From: Actinoplanes italicus
GTDB lineage: Bacteria > Actinomycetota > Actinomycetes > Mycobacteriales > Micromonosporaceae
NCBI RefSeq assembly: GCF_003001815.1
Contig: NZ_PVMZ01000016.1
Coordinates: forward strand, 186,001 to 250,000
DNA length: 64,000 nt
Direction of reading: 5' to 3'
In this document: positions 41,827 to 50,055 of the stretch, one piece after another
Layout: the number at the start of each line of letters is the position of its first letter
Numbering within the stretch: position 1 is the first letter of the stretch
Notes under the pieces: generated by a model
The model's input: only the letters and a program-made list of their open reading frames with translations
The model's database searches: none
What the model was told of the DNA's origin: nothing
Program-made: the position numbers and the translations under genes

Positions 41827-41841
41827 TAAATCGAATTAGTG
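41824..41841. promoter_or_regulatory. LacI-type operator CACTAAATCGAATTAGTG
   Basis: This 18-base near-perfect palindrome (one mismatched pair) is centred on TCGA, lying between the divergent dehydrogenase and LacI genes and touching the dehydrogenase start. It is the probable autoregulatory site of the LacI protein at 41879. Confidence 0.6.
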
Positions 41842-41878
41842 ACGCGGTACGCTATCGGCCGTTGGGAGGAATCAGTCC

Positions 41879-42859
41879 GTGCCGCGTAGCCGAGTGACCC
41901 TGAAGGACGTAGCCGCCGCGAGCGGCGTCTCGGCGACGACCGCGAGCTTCGTGCTCAACCGGGTGACGGGCCAGACCATCCCGCCCGCCACCCAGGAACG
42001 CGTTCGCCGCGCCGCGGCCGAGCTCGGTTATGTGCCGCACGGCAGCGCCCGGGCGTTGCGCGAAGGCAGCTCCCGGCTCGTCCTGCTCAACGTGGGCGAG
42101 CTGCCGGTCGCCGGAAGCCTGCGCAGCTTCATCGCGGGCCTCGACGCCGAACTGGCCGCCCACGAGCACACCCTGCTGGTCCGCCACGGCCGCACCGGCG
42201 ACGCCACCCTGCGGCGAGCCGTCGAGACCGCAGACCCGCGTGCCGTCATCGACCTGGTCAAGGTCTACGCGGCCGACGACCCCGACCGCCTCGACGGCGG
42301 CTGGATCGACGGGCTCGCCACCCACACCGCCACCCAGATCGACTACCTCGCCGGCCGCGGACACACACGCATCGGTTTCGCCATGCCGTCCGACGACCGG
42401 CTGGCCCGGATCGCCCGGCTGCGCCTGCAGCAGGCCCGCACGGTGGCCCGGACCCGCGGCCTGCCCGCCCCCGCCGAGTTCACCCTCGACGACTTCGTGG
42501 CGGCCGCCGGGACGATCACGGCGGTAGCCACGTTCGACGGCCATGCGCAGGCCCGCGTCGTGCCGCCGGTCGCCGTGCCCGACGGCCATGCTGCGGTCAC
42601 GGCGGTGGCCGCGTTCGACGACGACACGGCACTGCGGCTGCTCAGCGCCATGGCCGACCGTGGACTCCATGCGCCGGACGACCTCGCCGTGATCGGCTTC
42701 GACGACACCGGCCACGGCGGTTTCTGGCGGCCCGCCCTGACCACGGTCCGCATCGACGCCGAAGGCTACGGCCGCCGCGCCGCACGCGCCGTGCTGGGCC
42801 TGCCGACCGACGCCGCCCCGCCCGCGCCGTCCACCGTGATCGTCCGCTCGACGGCCTGA
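41879..42859 (+). CDS. LacI-family transcriptional regulator
   Basis: This is a 326-residue regulator with the LacI helix-turn-helix (VTLKDVAAASGVSATTASFV), hinge (RVRRAAAELGYVPHGSARAL) and effector domain (LAVIGFDDTGHGGFWRPALT). The effector domain contains a short internal duplication: TAVATFDGHA recurs 33 residues later as TAVAAFDDDT with a shared GHA stretch, so about 30 residues are extra. GGGAGGA precedes the GTG. It probably represses the divergent dehydrogenase and itself through the 18-base palindrome between them. The inducing sugar is unknown. Confidence 0.87.
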   Translation: MPRSRVTLKDVAAASGVSATTASFVLNRVTGQTIPPATQERVRRAAAELGYVPHGSARALREGSSRLVLLNVGELPVAGSLRSFIAGLDAELAAHEHTLLVRHGRTGDATLRRAVETADPRAVIDLVKVYAADDPDRLDGGWIDGLATHTATQIDYLAGRGHTRIGFAMPSDDRLARIARLRLQQARTVARTRGLPAPAEFTLDDFVAAAGTITAVATFDGHAQARVVPPVAVPDGHAAVTAVAAFDDDTALRLLSAMADRGLHAPDDLAVIGFDDTGHGGFWRPALTTVRIDAEGYGRRAARAVLGLPTDAAPPAPSTVIVRSTA

Positions 42860-42924
42860 ACCGCCGCCCCGCAAGCCTCCGCGATGCTCGCCCGCTTCGG
42901 GCGCCGCTGCTGGATGATGGCGGG

Positions 42925-44040
42925 ATGTCCGAGCCCAGCCCCGCTCTCGGGCGCCTTGTCGCCAGCGAGAACAACATCAGTGACTTGCTCGCCTTCCTGT
43001 TCGAGAAGGATCCCGCCCCGCTGATCCGGATCCTCGGCCTCCCCGACGGCGTCTACTGGTGCCGGCGGGAGGCACCGGCCGCCAAAGGCCGACTCGATCT
43101 GATCGTCTACCGGGCCGAACTGCCCGTGGCGGTGCTGGAAATCAAGGGTGCCTCGAGAGAACACGGCGACCAGCTCGACCGCTACCAGGCCTGGGCTGCG
43201 AAACAGAACCCCGAGGCCGCGTTGTTCTACTGCTCCCCCGACCGCGACGACACACCGCGGAAGCCGTGGCGCGCGGTCGGGCTCGCCGAGCTGTTCGAGG
43301 CATGGCAGAGCAGCAGCGACCCGCATGCGACCTGGCTCGCCGGGGAGATCACGAACCTTCTGCGAAGTTGGGACAAGCAGGCGGAGGGAATCATCGGACA
43401 CGCCAACGGCTGGTACGTCCCCGATTTGGTGACCCGCCGCATCGGTCGTCAACTCGATGGCGTACTGCGGCATGATCACCCTGGCGACGGGCAGGCAAAG
43501 GCGACCCGCACCACAGTCGGCAATCCGATGTTCCTTGCCTGGCGTCGGTATCCAGGAGGATCCGGGCACGCCTGGATCGGAGTCGACGTTCGCTGCAAAG
43601 GGCGCGGCAATCAGCAGGCGGCGTGGGAGTTCCGGCCGTGCGTGGAGGCCGAGGAAGGCGATCAGCCGGAGACCGCCATGATCGAGGCGCACGATCTGGC
43701 CTGTGCCCTGTATCCCGCGATGCTGCACTCGGCGATCAAGAAGATGCTCGACGACCGAGGCCTGTCAGATCTGGCGAAGTCGCTGTCTCCCACCGGTACC
43801 GACGGCCTCGTCAGAGCTCCCGACGCCGCGATTCTCGCCGGTTGGCGAAGCGCGGTTCAGGCCGGTACACAACCCCGCCGCCATCCTGTGTTCCGCAACG
43901 ACTGGAACCGGCGGCTCGCCACCTCGTTCGTCCTGCACGTCGACAAGGTCGATCGGACCCAGCTCGCTGAACTGACCCTCGCCGTCCTCGACCATCTGGT
44001 GAAGTACGCGGCGCCGGACAGCCCACCGCGGGCCGGCTGA
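42925..44040 (+). CDS. PD-(D/E)XK nuclease-superfamily protein of unknown role
   Basis: This is a 371-residue cytoplasmic protein. Residues 50-100 contain the nuclease core KGRLDLIVYRAELPVAVLEI followed by KG, that is Asp58, then Glu72-x-Lys74, and the helix DQLDRYQAWAAKQ that usually follows. No helicase or known restriction-enzyme domain is attached. The C-terminal 230 residues (HPGDGQAKATRTTVGNPMFL and beyond) are not recognised. It could be a stand-alone nuclease of a defence system or a repair-type protein. It is monocistronic, ending at a hairpin shared with the convergent hydrolase. Confidence 0.65.
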   Translation: MSEPSPALGRLVASENNISDLLAFLFEKDPAPLIRILGLPDGVYWCRREAPAAKGRLDLIVYRAELPVAVLEIKGASREHGDQLDRYQAWAAKQNPEAALFYCSPDRDDTPRKPWRAVGLAELFEAWQSSSDPHATWLAGEITNLLRSWDKQAEGIIGHANGWYVPDLVTRRIGRQLDGVLRHDHPGDGQAKATRTTVGNPMFLAWRRYPGGSGHAWIGVDVRCKGRGNQQAAWEFRPCVEAEEGDQPETAMIEAHDLACALYPAMLHSAIKKMLDDRGLSDLAKSLSPTGTDGLVRAPDAAILAGWRSAVQAGTQPRRHPVFRNDWNRRLATSFVLHVDKVDRTQLAELTLAVLDHLVKYAAPDSPPRAG

Positions 44041-44064
44041 CGCTTGATGGCCGAGCGGCCTCGC

Positions 44065-44084
44065 CCCCACCCGCGCGGGAGGGG
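44065..44084. terminator. Bidirectional hairpin between convergent genes
   Basis: CCCCACCC and GGGAGGGG pair around a GCGC loop (one A:A mismatch) between the PD-(D/E)XK gene and the convergent hydrolase. Confidence 0.5.
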
Positions 44085-44921
44085 TCACAGGCGGATCAGG
44101 TCGGCGACTTCCTCGGGCAGGCCGGGTGACGTGAGGACGTGACCCATGCCGGGGACGACGTGAAGTGTCGCACCCGGGATTGCGGCGGCCAGTGCCTCGC
44201 CGTGGCCGGGCGGATAGATCGGGTCCTGGTCACCGTGCACGATCGAGGTCGGCGCGGTGATCGACGAGAGCGAGACCCGCAGCGCGGGATCATCGCGCCA
44301 CACGGCCCGGCCGTGGTTGGCCGCGGCCGCCGGGTCGACGGCCCGGGACAGCGCCAGCTCCAGCATCGTCCGCGCGGCGTCCTCGTCGAACGGCCGGACC
44401 GGGCCGTTGAAGACTCGGAACAGCTCGATATCGGATTCCACACCCGGCGGCAGCCCGAGCGCCAGGTGGGCGAGGAACTCCGTCGCCGGCGGCGGCAGAT
44501 CGCCCGGGTCGGCCGGGAGCCCGGCGCGCGCTCGTTCCCACAACGCTCGCGGATCATGGTTCATCGGTGAGCTGGACATCACGGTCAGGGACCTGACCCG
44601 CTCGGGCGTGTGCACGGCCAGCCACTGCGCGAGCATGCCGCCCAGCGAGGCACCCGCCACGTGCGCCGACTCCAGTCCGTAACCGTCCAATACGGCCAGG
44701 CAGTCGCGGGCCATGTCGCTGATGTTGTACGGGTGGGCGTCGAAGTCGACGACACTCGACCGGCCGGTGTCCCGATGATCGAAACGGATCACCTGAACCC
44801 CGCGCTCGACGAGCCGCTCGACCAGCGCGTCGGGACAGCTGACACTTTGCGCGGACGATCCCATGATCATCAGAACCGCGGGGAGTTCCGGATCCCCGGC
44901 CCGCTCCGTCCAGATCCGCAA
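44085..44921 (-). CDS. Alpha/beta hydrolase
   Basis: This is a 278-residue alpha/beta hydrolase. Motifs are VLMIMGSSAQ (oxyanion strand), IRFDHRDTGRS, the nucleophile VAGASLGGMLAQWLA (Ser), the acid HGDQDPIYPP, and the histidine GMGHVL. It resembles the aclacinomycin methylesterase/RdmC-like group, whose members act on methyl esters in polyketides, but no such pathway is nearby. The start is uncertain. The frame has no ATG; TTG at 44921 is the first usable codon and lacks a clear ribosome site. Confidence 0.8.
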   Translation of the reverse strand: MRIWTERAGDPELPAVLMIMGSSAQSVSCPDALVERLVERGVQVIRFDHRDTGRSSVVDFDAHPYNISDMARDCLAVLDGYGLESAHVAGASLGGMLAQWLAVHTPERVRSLTVMSSSPMNHDPRALWERARAGLPADPGDLPPPATEFLAHLALGLPPGVESDIELFRVFNGPVRPFDEDAARTMLELALSRAVDPAAAANHGRAVWRDDPALRVSLSSITAPTSIVHGDQDPIYPPGHGEALAAAIPGATLHVVPGMGHVLTSPGLPEEVADLIRL

Positions 44922-45184
44922 CGGGCCGGAGACGACGATTCGCTCATGAGCATCGATCGCTCAGGCACGGTAGCGCCCCCATGTCCCGGAGCGCCGAGGT
45001 TTTCGGCGACCCGGCGAAGACCGGCCCCGACGCGGGGCGCACCTCGAGGTCACGTTTCCGGCACTTCGCCGGCCACCGGGCGCGGACGGTCGTGCCGGGC
45101 CGATGTCGACGCCCTCAGACTGCCCCGCTTCGCCACCCGCAAGCCTCACCACCCGCATGCCCCACCACCCGCAAGCCCAGCCAC

Positions 45185-45366
45185 GCGCGGCCCGGAGGGC
45201 CGGGGCCGGGGCCGGGGCCGGAGGCCGGGGCGGGGCCGGGGCGGGGCCGGGGCGGGGGCGGGGGCGGAGGCCGGGGCGGGGCCGGAGGCCGAGGCGGGGG
45301 CCGAGGCCGGGGCGGGGGCCGGGGCCGAGGCGGGGGCCGAGGCGGGGCGGGGGCCGGGGCCGAGGG
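45185..45366 (+). repeat. Low-complexity G/C block with many G-runs
   Basis: About 180 bases are almost entirely G and C in irregular GGGGCC, GGGGCGGGGCC and GGAGGCC units. The plus strand has dozens of runs of three to five G, so it could form G-quadruplexes in DNA or RNA. It is also the kind of sequence prone to replication slippage and assembly error. Confidence 0.8.
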
Positions 45367-45576
45367 CCGCCGAACGATCACGGCGGGCCGTTCCACGTGC
45401 TGCCATCACCCACCCGTGAGCGGCAAAGCACACGCCAGGGCTTCGGGTGTGCTCCCGACGTCGTCGGCAACGACGGTGAGGTCACACGCTGCAGGACCGC
45501 GGACGCCCACTGTCGCCACCGCGACGGCAAGGTCGCACGCAGCAGCTACGTGCGACCCCACCGCCGCAGCACCGAG

Positions 45577-45621
45577 CCCTCCGCAACATCGCCCTCCGCA
45601 ACATCGCGCTCCGCAACATCG
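45577..45621 (+). repeat. 15-bp direct repeat, three copies
   Basis: CCCTCCGCAACATCG is repeated at 45577, 45592 and 45607 (the last with CG in place of CC), followed by a decayed fourth start. No function is evident. Confidence 0.8.
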
Positions 45622-45819
45622 CGCTCCGCGCCTCAGCGGCCGGCTTCCACGGCTGAGCTACGGCCGACGGGCTCTCACCCTGACCGCGAAGGCTTCGAGA
45701 GCTCCCGGCGCGAGAACCGTGCGAGCCGTCAGCCGTACCCCGGCCATGGATTCCGCTCGTCATAAGGCGTCCCAGCCGGGGCGCGCAGGCTTCCGCGCCT
45801 CCCGACCTGGGAACATGTC

Positions 45820-46659
45820 CTACCGGAAGGCGTCGACGCTGCGGCGCGCCCAGTCCGAGAAGGATCGCGGGGCACGGCCGAGGATCTCCGCGATGTGCGG
45901 GCTGATCCGCTGCTCGGTGGCCAGCGGTGAACCGAGGATCGCCAGCGTTCCCTCGACGACCGGGGGCGGCATGAACGTCAGCATCTGCTCGCGGGCCTGG
46001 TCGACGGTCTGGTCGACGAACCGGACCGGCTCGCCCAGCGCCTCCCCGAGGATGCGGGCCCGGTCACGCGGCGTGGTGAGAGCCGGACCGGTCAGTTCGT
46101 AGATCCGGCCGGCATGCCGGTCATCGCGCAGAACCACCGCGGCCACCTCGGCGATGTCGGCAGGGTCGACGAGCGGCAGCCCGACATCGCCGAACGGTGC
46201 GGCGGCCGTCCGCTCGGCGCGAATCGGGTTCGCCCAGCCGTACACATTGGAATAAAATCCGCCCGGGCGCAGGATCGTCCAGGCCATGCCGGACCCTCGC
46301 ACCACGTCCTCGATGCCGCGCAGCGGCGCGTGGGAGACCGACTCCGGCCGGGTGCCCGCCGCCTGCGACGACAGCAGGACCACCCGGTCGACCCCGCCGG
46401 CCTTCGCCACGTCGAGGATGTCGCCGGGCGCCAGATGCGCGCCCGCGCCTGAGACCAGCAGGAACAGCGCGCGGGCGCCGTCCACCGCCGGTCGCAGCGT
46501 CTCGGGCTCGGCGAGGTCGGCCCTGATGTGCCGCACCCCGTCCGGCACGTCCACCGGCATCGTTGCCCGCGACACCGCCGTCACCCGTTCGCCGGCCGCG
46601 GACAGCGACCGCACCAGTACGCGACCGACGTTCCCGGTCGCTCCCGTCACCACGATCAT
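45820..46659 (-). CDS. NmrA-like NAD(P)-binding protein (atypical SDR)
   Basis: This is a 279-residue atypical short-chain dehydrogenase. The NAD(P) loop is MIVVTGATGNVGRVLVRSL, followed by the SDR-like LFLLVSGAGAH and VDRVVLLSSQAAG. No YxxxK catalytic pair is evident, so it may act as a redox sensor or a quinone/flavin reductase-like protein. The ATG at 46659 has GGGAG seven bases upstream. It is divergent from an HxlR regulator, the usual arrangement for HxlR targets. Longer frames upstream are shadows. Confidence 0.85.
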   Translation of the reverse strand: MIVVTGATGNVGRVLVRSLSAAGERVTAVSRATMPVDVPDGVRHIRADLAEPETLRPAVDGARALFLLVSGAGAHLAPGDILDVAKAGGVDRVVLLSSQAAGTRPESVSHAPLRGIEDVVRGSGMAWTILRPGGFYSNVYGWANPIRAERTAAAPFGDVGLPLVDPADIAEVAAVVLRDDRHAGRIYELTGPALTTPRDRARILGEALGEPVRFVDQTVDQAREQMLTFMPPPVVEGTLAILGSPLATEQRISPHIAEILGRAPRSFSDWARRSVDAFR

Positions 46660-46717
46660 GATCAGCTCCCCCGTCTCGTCCGTTGTGGACGCGGGAAAGC
46701 TAGCATCGCGAAGATAG

Positions 46718-46727
46718 TAGGTACCTA
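46718..46727. promoter_or_regulatory. HxlR-type operator TAGGTACCTA
   Basis: This perfect ten-base palindrome in the context GTAGGTACCTAGAG lies between the divergent NmrA-like and HxlR genes. It is the usual kind of site for DUF24/HxlR regulators and probably controls both. Confidence 0.65.
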
Positions 46728-46747
46728 GAGGAAAGTGACTACCCGAC

Positions 46748-47107
46748 GTGGAAGCGACAGACGATCCGGAGCGGGCCTGCCCGGTCGCGCCGGTGGTGGA
46801 CATCGTGTTCAGCCGGTGGACGACCCCGATCCTGTGGTCGCTCAACTACCAGGGCCGGCAGCGGTTCGTGGAACTGCAGCGCCGGATCACCACGATCACG
46901 CCGAAGGTGCTCACCCAGCGGCTGCGGCAACTCGAGCGTGACGGGCTCGTGGCTCGCACCTATCACCCCGAGGTGCCGCCCCGCGTGGAGTACGAGATCA
47001 CCGACCTGGGCCGCAGCCTCGCCCCGATCTTCGCCCACCTGACCGAGTGGGCCGCCGAACACCTCGGCGAGGTGGAGGCGGCCCGCAAGGAGTACGACGC
47101 TACTTAG
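46748..47107 (+). CDS. HxlR-family transcriptional regulator
   Basis: This is a 119-residue winged-helix regulator. An N-terminal cysteine (ERACPVAPVVDIVFSRWTTP) may sense electrophiles or oxidants, as in several HxlR proteins. The DNA-binding helix and wing follow (LQRRITTITPKVLTQRLRQL, YEITDLGRSLAPI). The start is GTG at 46748. It likely represses the divergent NmrA-like gene at the TAGGTACCTA site. Its last eight bases overlap the convergent MelC1-like gene. Confidence 0.88.
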   Translation: MEATDDPERACPVAPVVDIVFSRWTTPILWSLNYQGRQRFVELQRRITTITPKVLTQRLRQLERDGLVARTYHPEVPPRVEYEITDLGRSLAPIFAHLTEWAAEHLGEVEAARKEYDAT

Positions 47108-47543
47108 TGGCCGACGGCGTGGCGACCGGGGTCCTGATCTCGAACTGCGGGCAGTGTGCCGCCGGTTCGGCGTCCGCGGACAGCGCGTTGTCGCCCAGCG
47201 TCTTCACCGAGGCCCTGGTGATGGCCCGCAGGCTCCGCTCGGGCTGGAAGCCCTGCACGGCGCTGGTGTACTGGCCGCTGTCGCCCGGGTACACGACGAG
47301 CCGCTTGCCGTCGATGTAGGCGCAGGCCGTGTCACCGCTGCCCCAGCCCATGATCTGGTGGCCACGATAGGTCTCGTAGAAGCCGAGCTTCGGCCCCTGG
47401 TCGACGGCCGGCGCCGCCTTCTCGCCGGTGGCCGACCAGGCCGTGGCCGTGCCGGCCGTGGCCAGCGCCCCGACGGCTACCGCCACCACGGCGACCATCC
47501 GCCGCGTTGCCCCGCGAATCTGCCTGCCTTGACTATTGCGCAT
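47100..47543 (-). CDS. Secreted MelC1-like protein lacking the usual His motif
   Basis: This is a 147-residue exported protein. A signal peptide (MVAVVAVAVGALATAGTATA region) is followed by YETYRGHQIMGWGSGDTACA, YIDGKRLVVYPGDSGQYTSA and RAITRASVKTLGDNAL. This order (YRGxxI, then IDGxxL, then a helix with R and L) parallels the tyrosinase cofactor MelC1 encoded next door (YKGRRIRG...). However, the NHYDP segment that helps deliver copper is replaced by VQGFQPE. It may be a diverged chaperone or an inhibitor-like paralogue. It is divergent from melC1, with a shared 223-base control region. Confidence 0.6.
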   Translation of the reverse strand: MRNSQGRQIRGATRRMVAVVAVAVGALATAGTATAWSATGEKAAPAVDQGPKLGFYETYRGHQIMGWGSGDTACAYIDGKRLVVYPGDSGQYTSAVQGFQPERSLRAITRASVKTLGDNALSADAEPAAHCPQFEIRTPVATPSATK

Positions 47544-47577
47544 TTAAATCATCGCCAATCCCGAGAATCATCGACGT

Positions 47578-47595
47578 CCGGAAGAATGTTTCCGG
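47578..47595. promoter_or_regulatory. Dyad CCGGAA-N6-TTCCGG in the tyrosinase control region
   Basis: Six-base perfect arms lie about 35 bases upstream of the MelC1-like start and 170 bases before melC1. It is a possible operator for a copper-responsive or other regulator; its partner is unknown. Confidence 0.4.
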
Positions 47596-47766
47596 AAATC
47601 GTCACCGCTCGCCGAACCCAACGACGGTCCGGTGGCGGTGGTAATCCTTTCGATGATCCGACACGCCCATTTTACTACGGCGGGAGTACGCGCACCGGAG
47701 CTTGCCCGGCTATCTGCTTTCATGGTGCGGCGCGCCGCCTGAGGCGTTTTACAGAGAAGGATTTCC

Positions 47767-48252
47767 ATGACTGACATGAAACGTCGCGACGTGCTGCGAT
47801 ACAGCGCGGCGGGTGCGGTCACGGCCGCCACCGCCACGCTGGCCGGCACCGAGGCCCTGGCCGGACCGGACCGGTCCGACATGCCCGCGGACCGACGGAC
47901 CGACCGCGACAAGAAGGCCGACCCGTGGGACCCGCGTGACTTCGACGAGCTCTACAAGGGCAGGCGGATCCGGGGCCGGCACCTGCTCGGAAGCCTGCTT
48001 CGCGGCCAGGACGAGCTGTTCGTCGGCAACCGGAAACTGGCGCTCACCACGATCAGCACGCTGTTCTTCCCGGCCGACGGCTCGGCACCGTACGTCGCCA
48101 CGGGCTACATCAGCGCCATCAATCACTACGACCCGGTGGAGATCGACGACAACCGCCGGCGGGACGGCCTCAAGCGGCTGGGACGGAAGATCGTCGATAT
48201 TCTCGGCGACTGCGAGCTCGGCGAAGAATCCGCGAGAACGCATCACCACTGA
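47767..48252 (+). CDS. melC1: Tyrosinase cofactor MelC1
   Basis: This is a 161-residue export and copper-loading chaperone for tyrosinase. A twin-arginine signal (KRRDVLRYSAAGAVTAATAT) carries both proteins out, because MelC2 has no signal of its own. The MelC1 core includes FDELYKGRRIRGRHLLGSL, LFVGNRKLALTTIST and the conserved ISAINHYDPVEID, the segment that interacts with the active site. The start at 47767 is supported by GAGAAGG; an ATG at 47776 is possible. It is 42 bases ahead of melC2. Confidence 0.9.
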   Translation: MTDMKRRDVLRYSAAGAVTAATATLAGTEALAGPDRSDMPADRRTDRDKKADPWDPRDFDELYKGRRIRGRHLLGSLLRGQDELFVGNRKLALTTISTLFFPADGSAPYVATGYISAINHYDPVEIDDNRRRDGLKRLGRKIVDILGDCELGEESARTHHH

Positions 48253-48294
48253 CGCGGTTACGCCCATTTCCCCAACGTGAAAGGCGACCGAGCA

Positions 48295-49104
48295 ATGGCC
48301 GTCGTACGCAAGAGCATCGCCGCCATGACGATCGCGGAGAAGACCGCCTTCATCAACGCGCTCCGCCAGTTCAAGACCGCGTCCGCCAACGGGCGCAACT
48401 ACAACTGGTACATCGACCAGCACATCACCTACTTCGCCCGCACCACTGACAACATCAGCCACGCCCACCAGGCGCCCTCGTTCCTGCCGTGGCACCGCGA
48501 GTACCTTCGCCTGCTCGAACTCGACCTGCAGACGGTCAGCGGCAACCCGAACATCTTCATCCCCTACTGGGACTGGACCGGCGCGGTGTCGCCGTTCACG
48601 GTCGACTTCCTCGGATCGATCACCAACGGTGGCGTCTCGAGCGGCAACTTCAGCCCGCGCTGGGGCTGGTCGATGTACCGCAGCAGCATCCAGACCAACA
48701 CGCTGCAGCGGCGGCTCGGCCAGAACGCGAGCCGCCCGACCGTCACGACGATCAACAACGTGCAGTCCTACACGGTGTACGACCAGGCGCCGTGGAACCC
48801 GTCGGTGGTGAACAGTTACCGCAACCGCCTCGAGATCGAACTGCACAACCGGGTGCACAACTACGTCGGCGGCCACATGGCGACCCGCGAGGCACCGAAC
48901 GACCCGGTGTTCTGGCTGCACCACTGCAACATCGACCGGCTGTGGTGGATCTGGCAGTCCAGCCGCGGCGTCGACACGTACGAGCCGCGGAGCGGCACCA
49001 CCAACGGCGTGATCGACAACTTCGAGTCGATGCGCCCGTTCGGTGCCGGCCGCACACCGTCCGCGGTGCGTGACATCAGCTTCCTCAACTACAGCTACGC
49101 CTGA
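48295..49104 (+). CDS. melC2: Tyrosinase MelC2
   Basis: This is a 269-residue type-3 copper oxidase that hydroxylates phenols and oxidises catechols to quinones for melanin. CuA histidines are His43 (DQHITYF), His58 (SHAHQAP) and His67 (LPWHREYL). CuB histidines are His184 and His188 (ELHNRVHNY) and His210 (FWLHHCNIDRLWW). All six are present, so it should be active once loaded by MelC1. The ATG at 48295 fits the usual start; a GTG at 48277 is also in frame. Length is normal for actinobacterial MelC2. Confidence 0.94.
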   Translation: MAVVRKSIAAMTIAEKTAFINALRQFKTASANGRNYNWYIDQHITYFARTTDNISHAHQAPSFLPWHREYLRLLELDLQTVSGNPNIFIPYWDWTGAVSPFTVDFLGSITNGGVSSGNFSPRWGWSMYRSSIQTNTLQRRLGQNASRPTVTTINNVQSYTVYDQAPWNPSVVNSYRNRLEIELHNRVHNYVGGHMATREAPNDPVFWLHHCNIDRLWWIWQSSRGVDTYEPRSGTTNGVIDNFESMRPFGAGRTPSAVRDISFLNYSYA

Positions 49105-49168
49105 GGCGCCGCTGCCAGGCACTGACAGTTCCTCCCAGCACCTGAGCGGGCCGTCGTAGGGTCGGCCG

Positions 49169-50029
49169 GTGAGCGTCCGAGACGAGATCCGCGACTTCCT
49201 GCTGTCCCGGCGAGCCCGGGTCTCCCCTGAGGAGGCCGGGCTGCCGCGGCACGGCGAGCGCCGGGTGGCCGGGCTGCGCCGGGAGGAGGTCGCACAGCTG
49301 GCCGGGATCAGCGTCGAGTACTACACCCGGCTCGAGCGCGGCAACGCCCGTGGCTACTCCGACGACGTGCTCGCCGCGGTGGCCCGGGCGCTGCGCCTCG
49401 ACGACGCCGAACGGGAGCACCTGTTCGACCTGGTCCACGCCGCTCTCCTCCGATCCCGCCCGGCGCGCGACGACCGTCCGTTACGGCCGGGCGTGCAGCG
49501 GCTCCTGGACGCCATGACCACCGTGCCCGCCTACGTGTGGAATCCGCGGCTCGACGTGGTCGCCGCCAATCCACTGGGCCGGGCACTGTTCGCGCCGCTC
49601 TTCGACAGCCCGCATCAGCCGGTCAACCAGGCGCGTTTCCTCTTCCGCGATCCGGCGGCGCCGTCGTTCTTCCCCGACTGGGAGGAGATGACGCACGACG
49701 CGGTGGCGGTGCTGCGCACCGCGGCGGGCCGCGGCCCGCATGACGATCGGCTGTCGGTCCTGGTCAGCGAGTTACTCACGGTCAGTGACACTTTTCAAGA
49801 CCTCTGGCGGGCGTACGACGTACGCCGTCGCCGGTCCGGCCGGAAGCATTTCCGGCACCCTCTCGCGGGCCCGCTGACCGTGGATTTCGAGTCGCTGTCC
49901 CTGCAGGCCCAGCCCGGCCTGCGTCTCTCGGCGGGAACCGCCGAGCCCGGCTCCCCGTCCGCCGCCGCCCTCGACTTCCTGGCCCACTGGGCCACCACCC
50001 ACCCCGCCAGCCGTACCCCGGCCCCGTGA
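49169..50029 (+). CDS. XRE-family regulator with MmyB-like ligand domain
   Basis: This is a 286-residue regulator. The N-terminal helix-turn-helix (RVAGLRREEVAQLAGISVEY, YTRLERG) is the standard form of the actinobacterial XRE/MmyB group. It is followed by a PAS-like ligand domain (VPAYVWNPRLDVVAANPLGR, FLFRDPAAPSFFPDWEEM). These proteins often control a neighbouring dehydrogenase or hydrolase; the isochorismatase-like gene 27 bases downstream is the candidate. TAGGGT seven bases before the GTG suggests a leaderless message. Confidence 0.87.
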   Translation: MSVRDEIRDFLLSRRARVSPEEAGLPRHGERRVAGLRREEVAQLAGISVEYYTRLERGNARGYSDDVLAAVARALRLDDAEREHLFDLVHAALLRSRPARDDRPLRPGVQRLLDAMTTVPAYVWNPRLDVVAANPLGRALFAPLFDSPHQPVNQARFLFRDPAAPSFFPDWEEMTHDAVAVLRTAAGRGPHDDRLSVLVSELLTVSDTFQDLWRAYDVRRRRSGRKHFRHPLAGPLTVDFESLSLQAQPGLRLSAGTAEPGSPSAAALDFLAHWATTHPASRTPAP

Positions 50030-50055
50030 CCCGCACCCGAACACCCGGAGTTCCC

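Larger units (their letters stand above)
44922..45819. other. 0.9-kb region without a credible gene
   Basis: Open frames exist on both strands but all have low-complexity translations driven by GC content. The stretch contains a G/C-only repetitive block (about 45185-45366) and three 15-bp repeats (45577-45621). No promoter, RNA gene or protein remnant was recognised. Confidence 0.6.

Noticed and set aside
44981..46102. Long plus-strand frames over the G/C block and the NmrA-like gene
   Set aside because: Translations are Gly/Ala/Arg/Pro low complexity and overlap a well-supported minus-strand gene.
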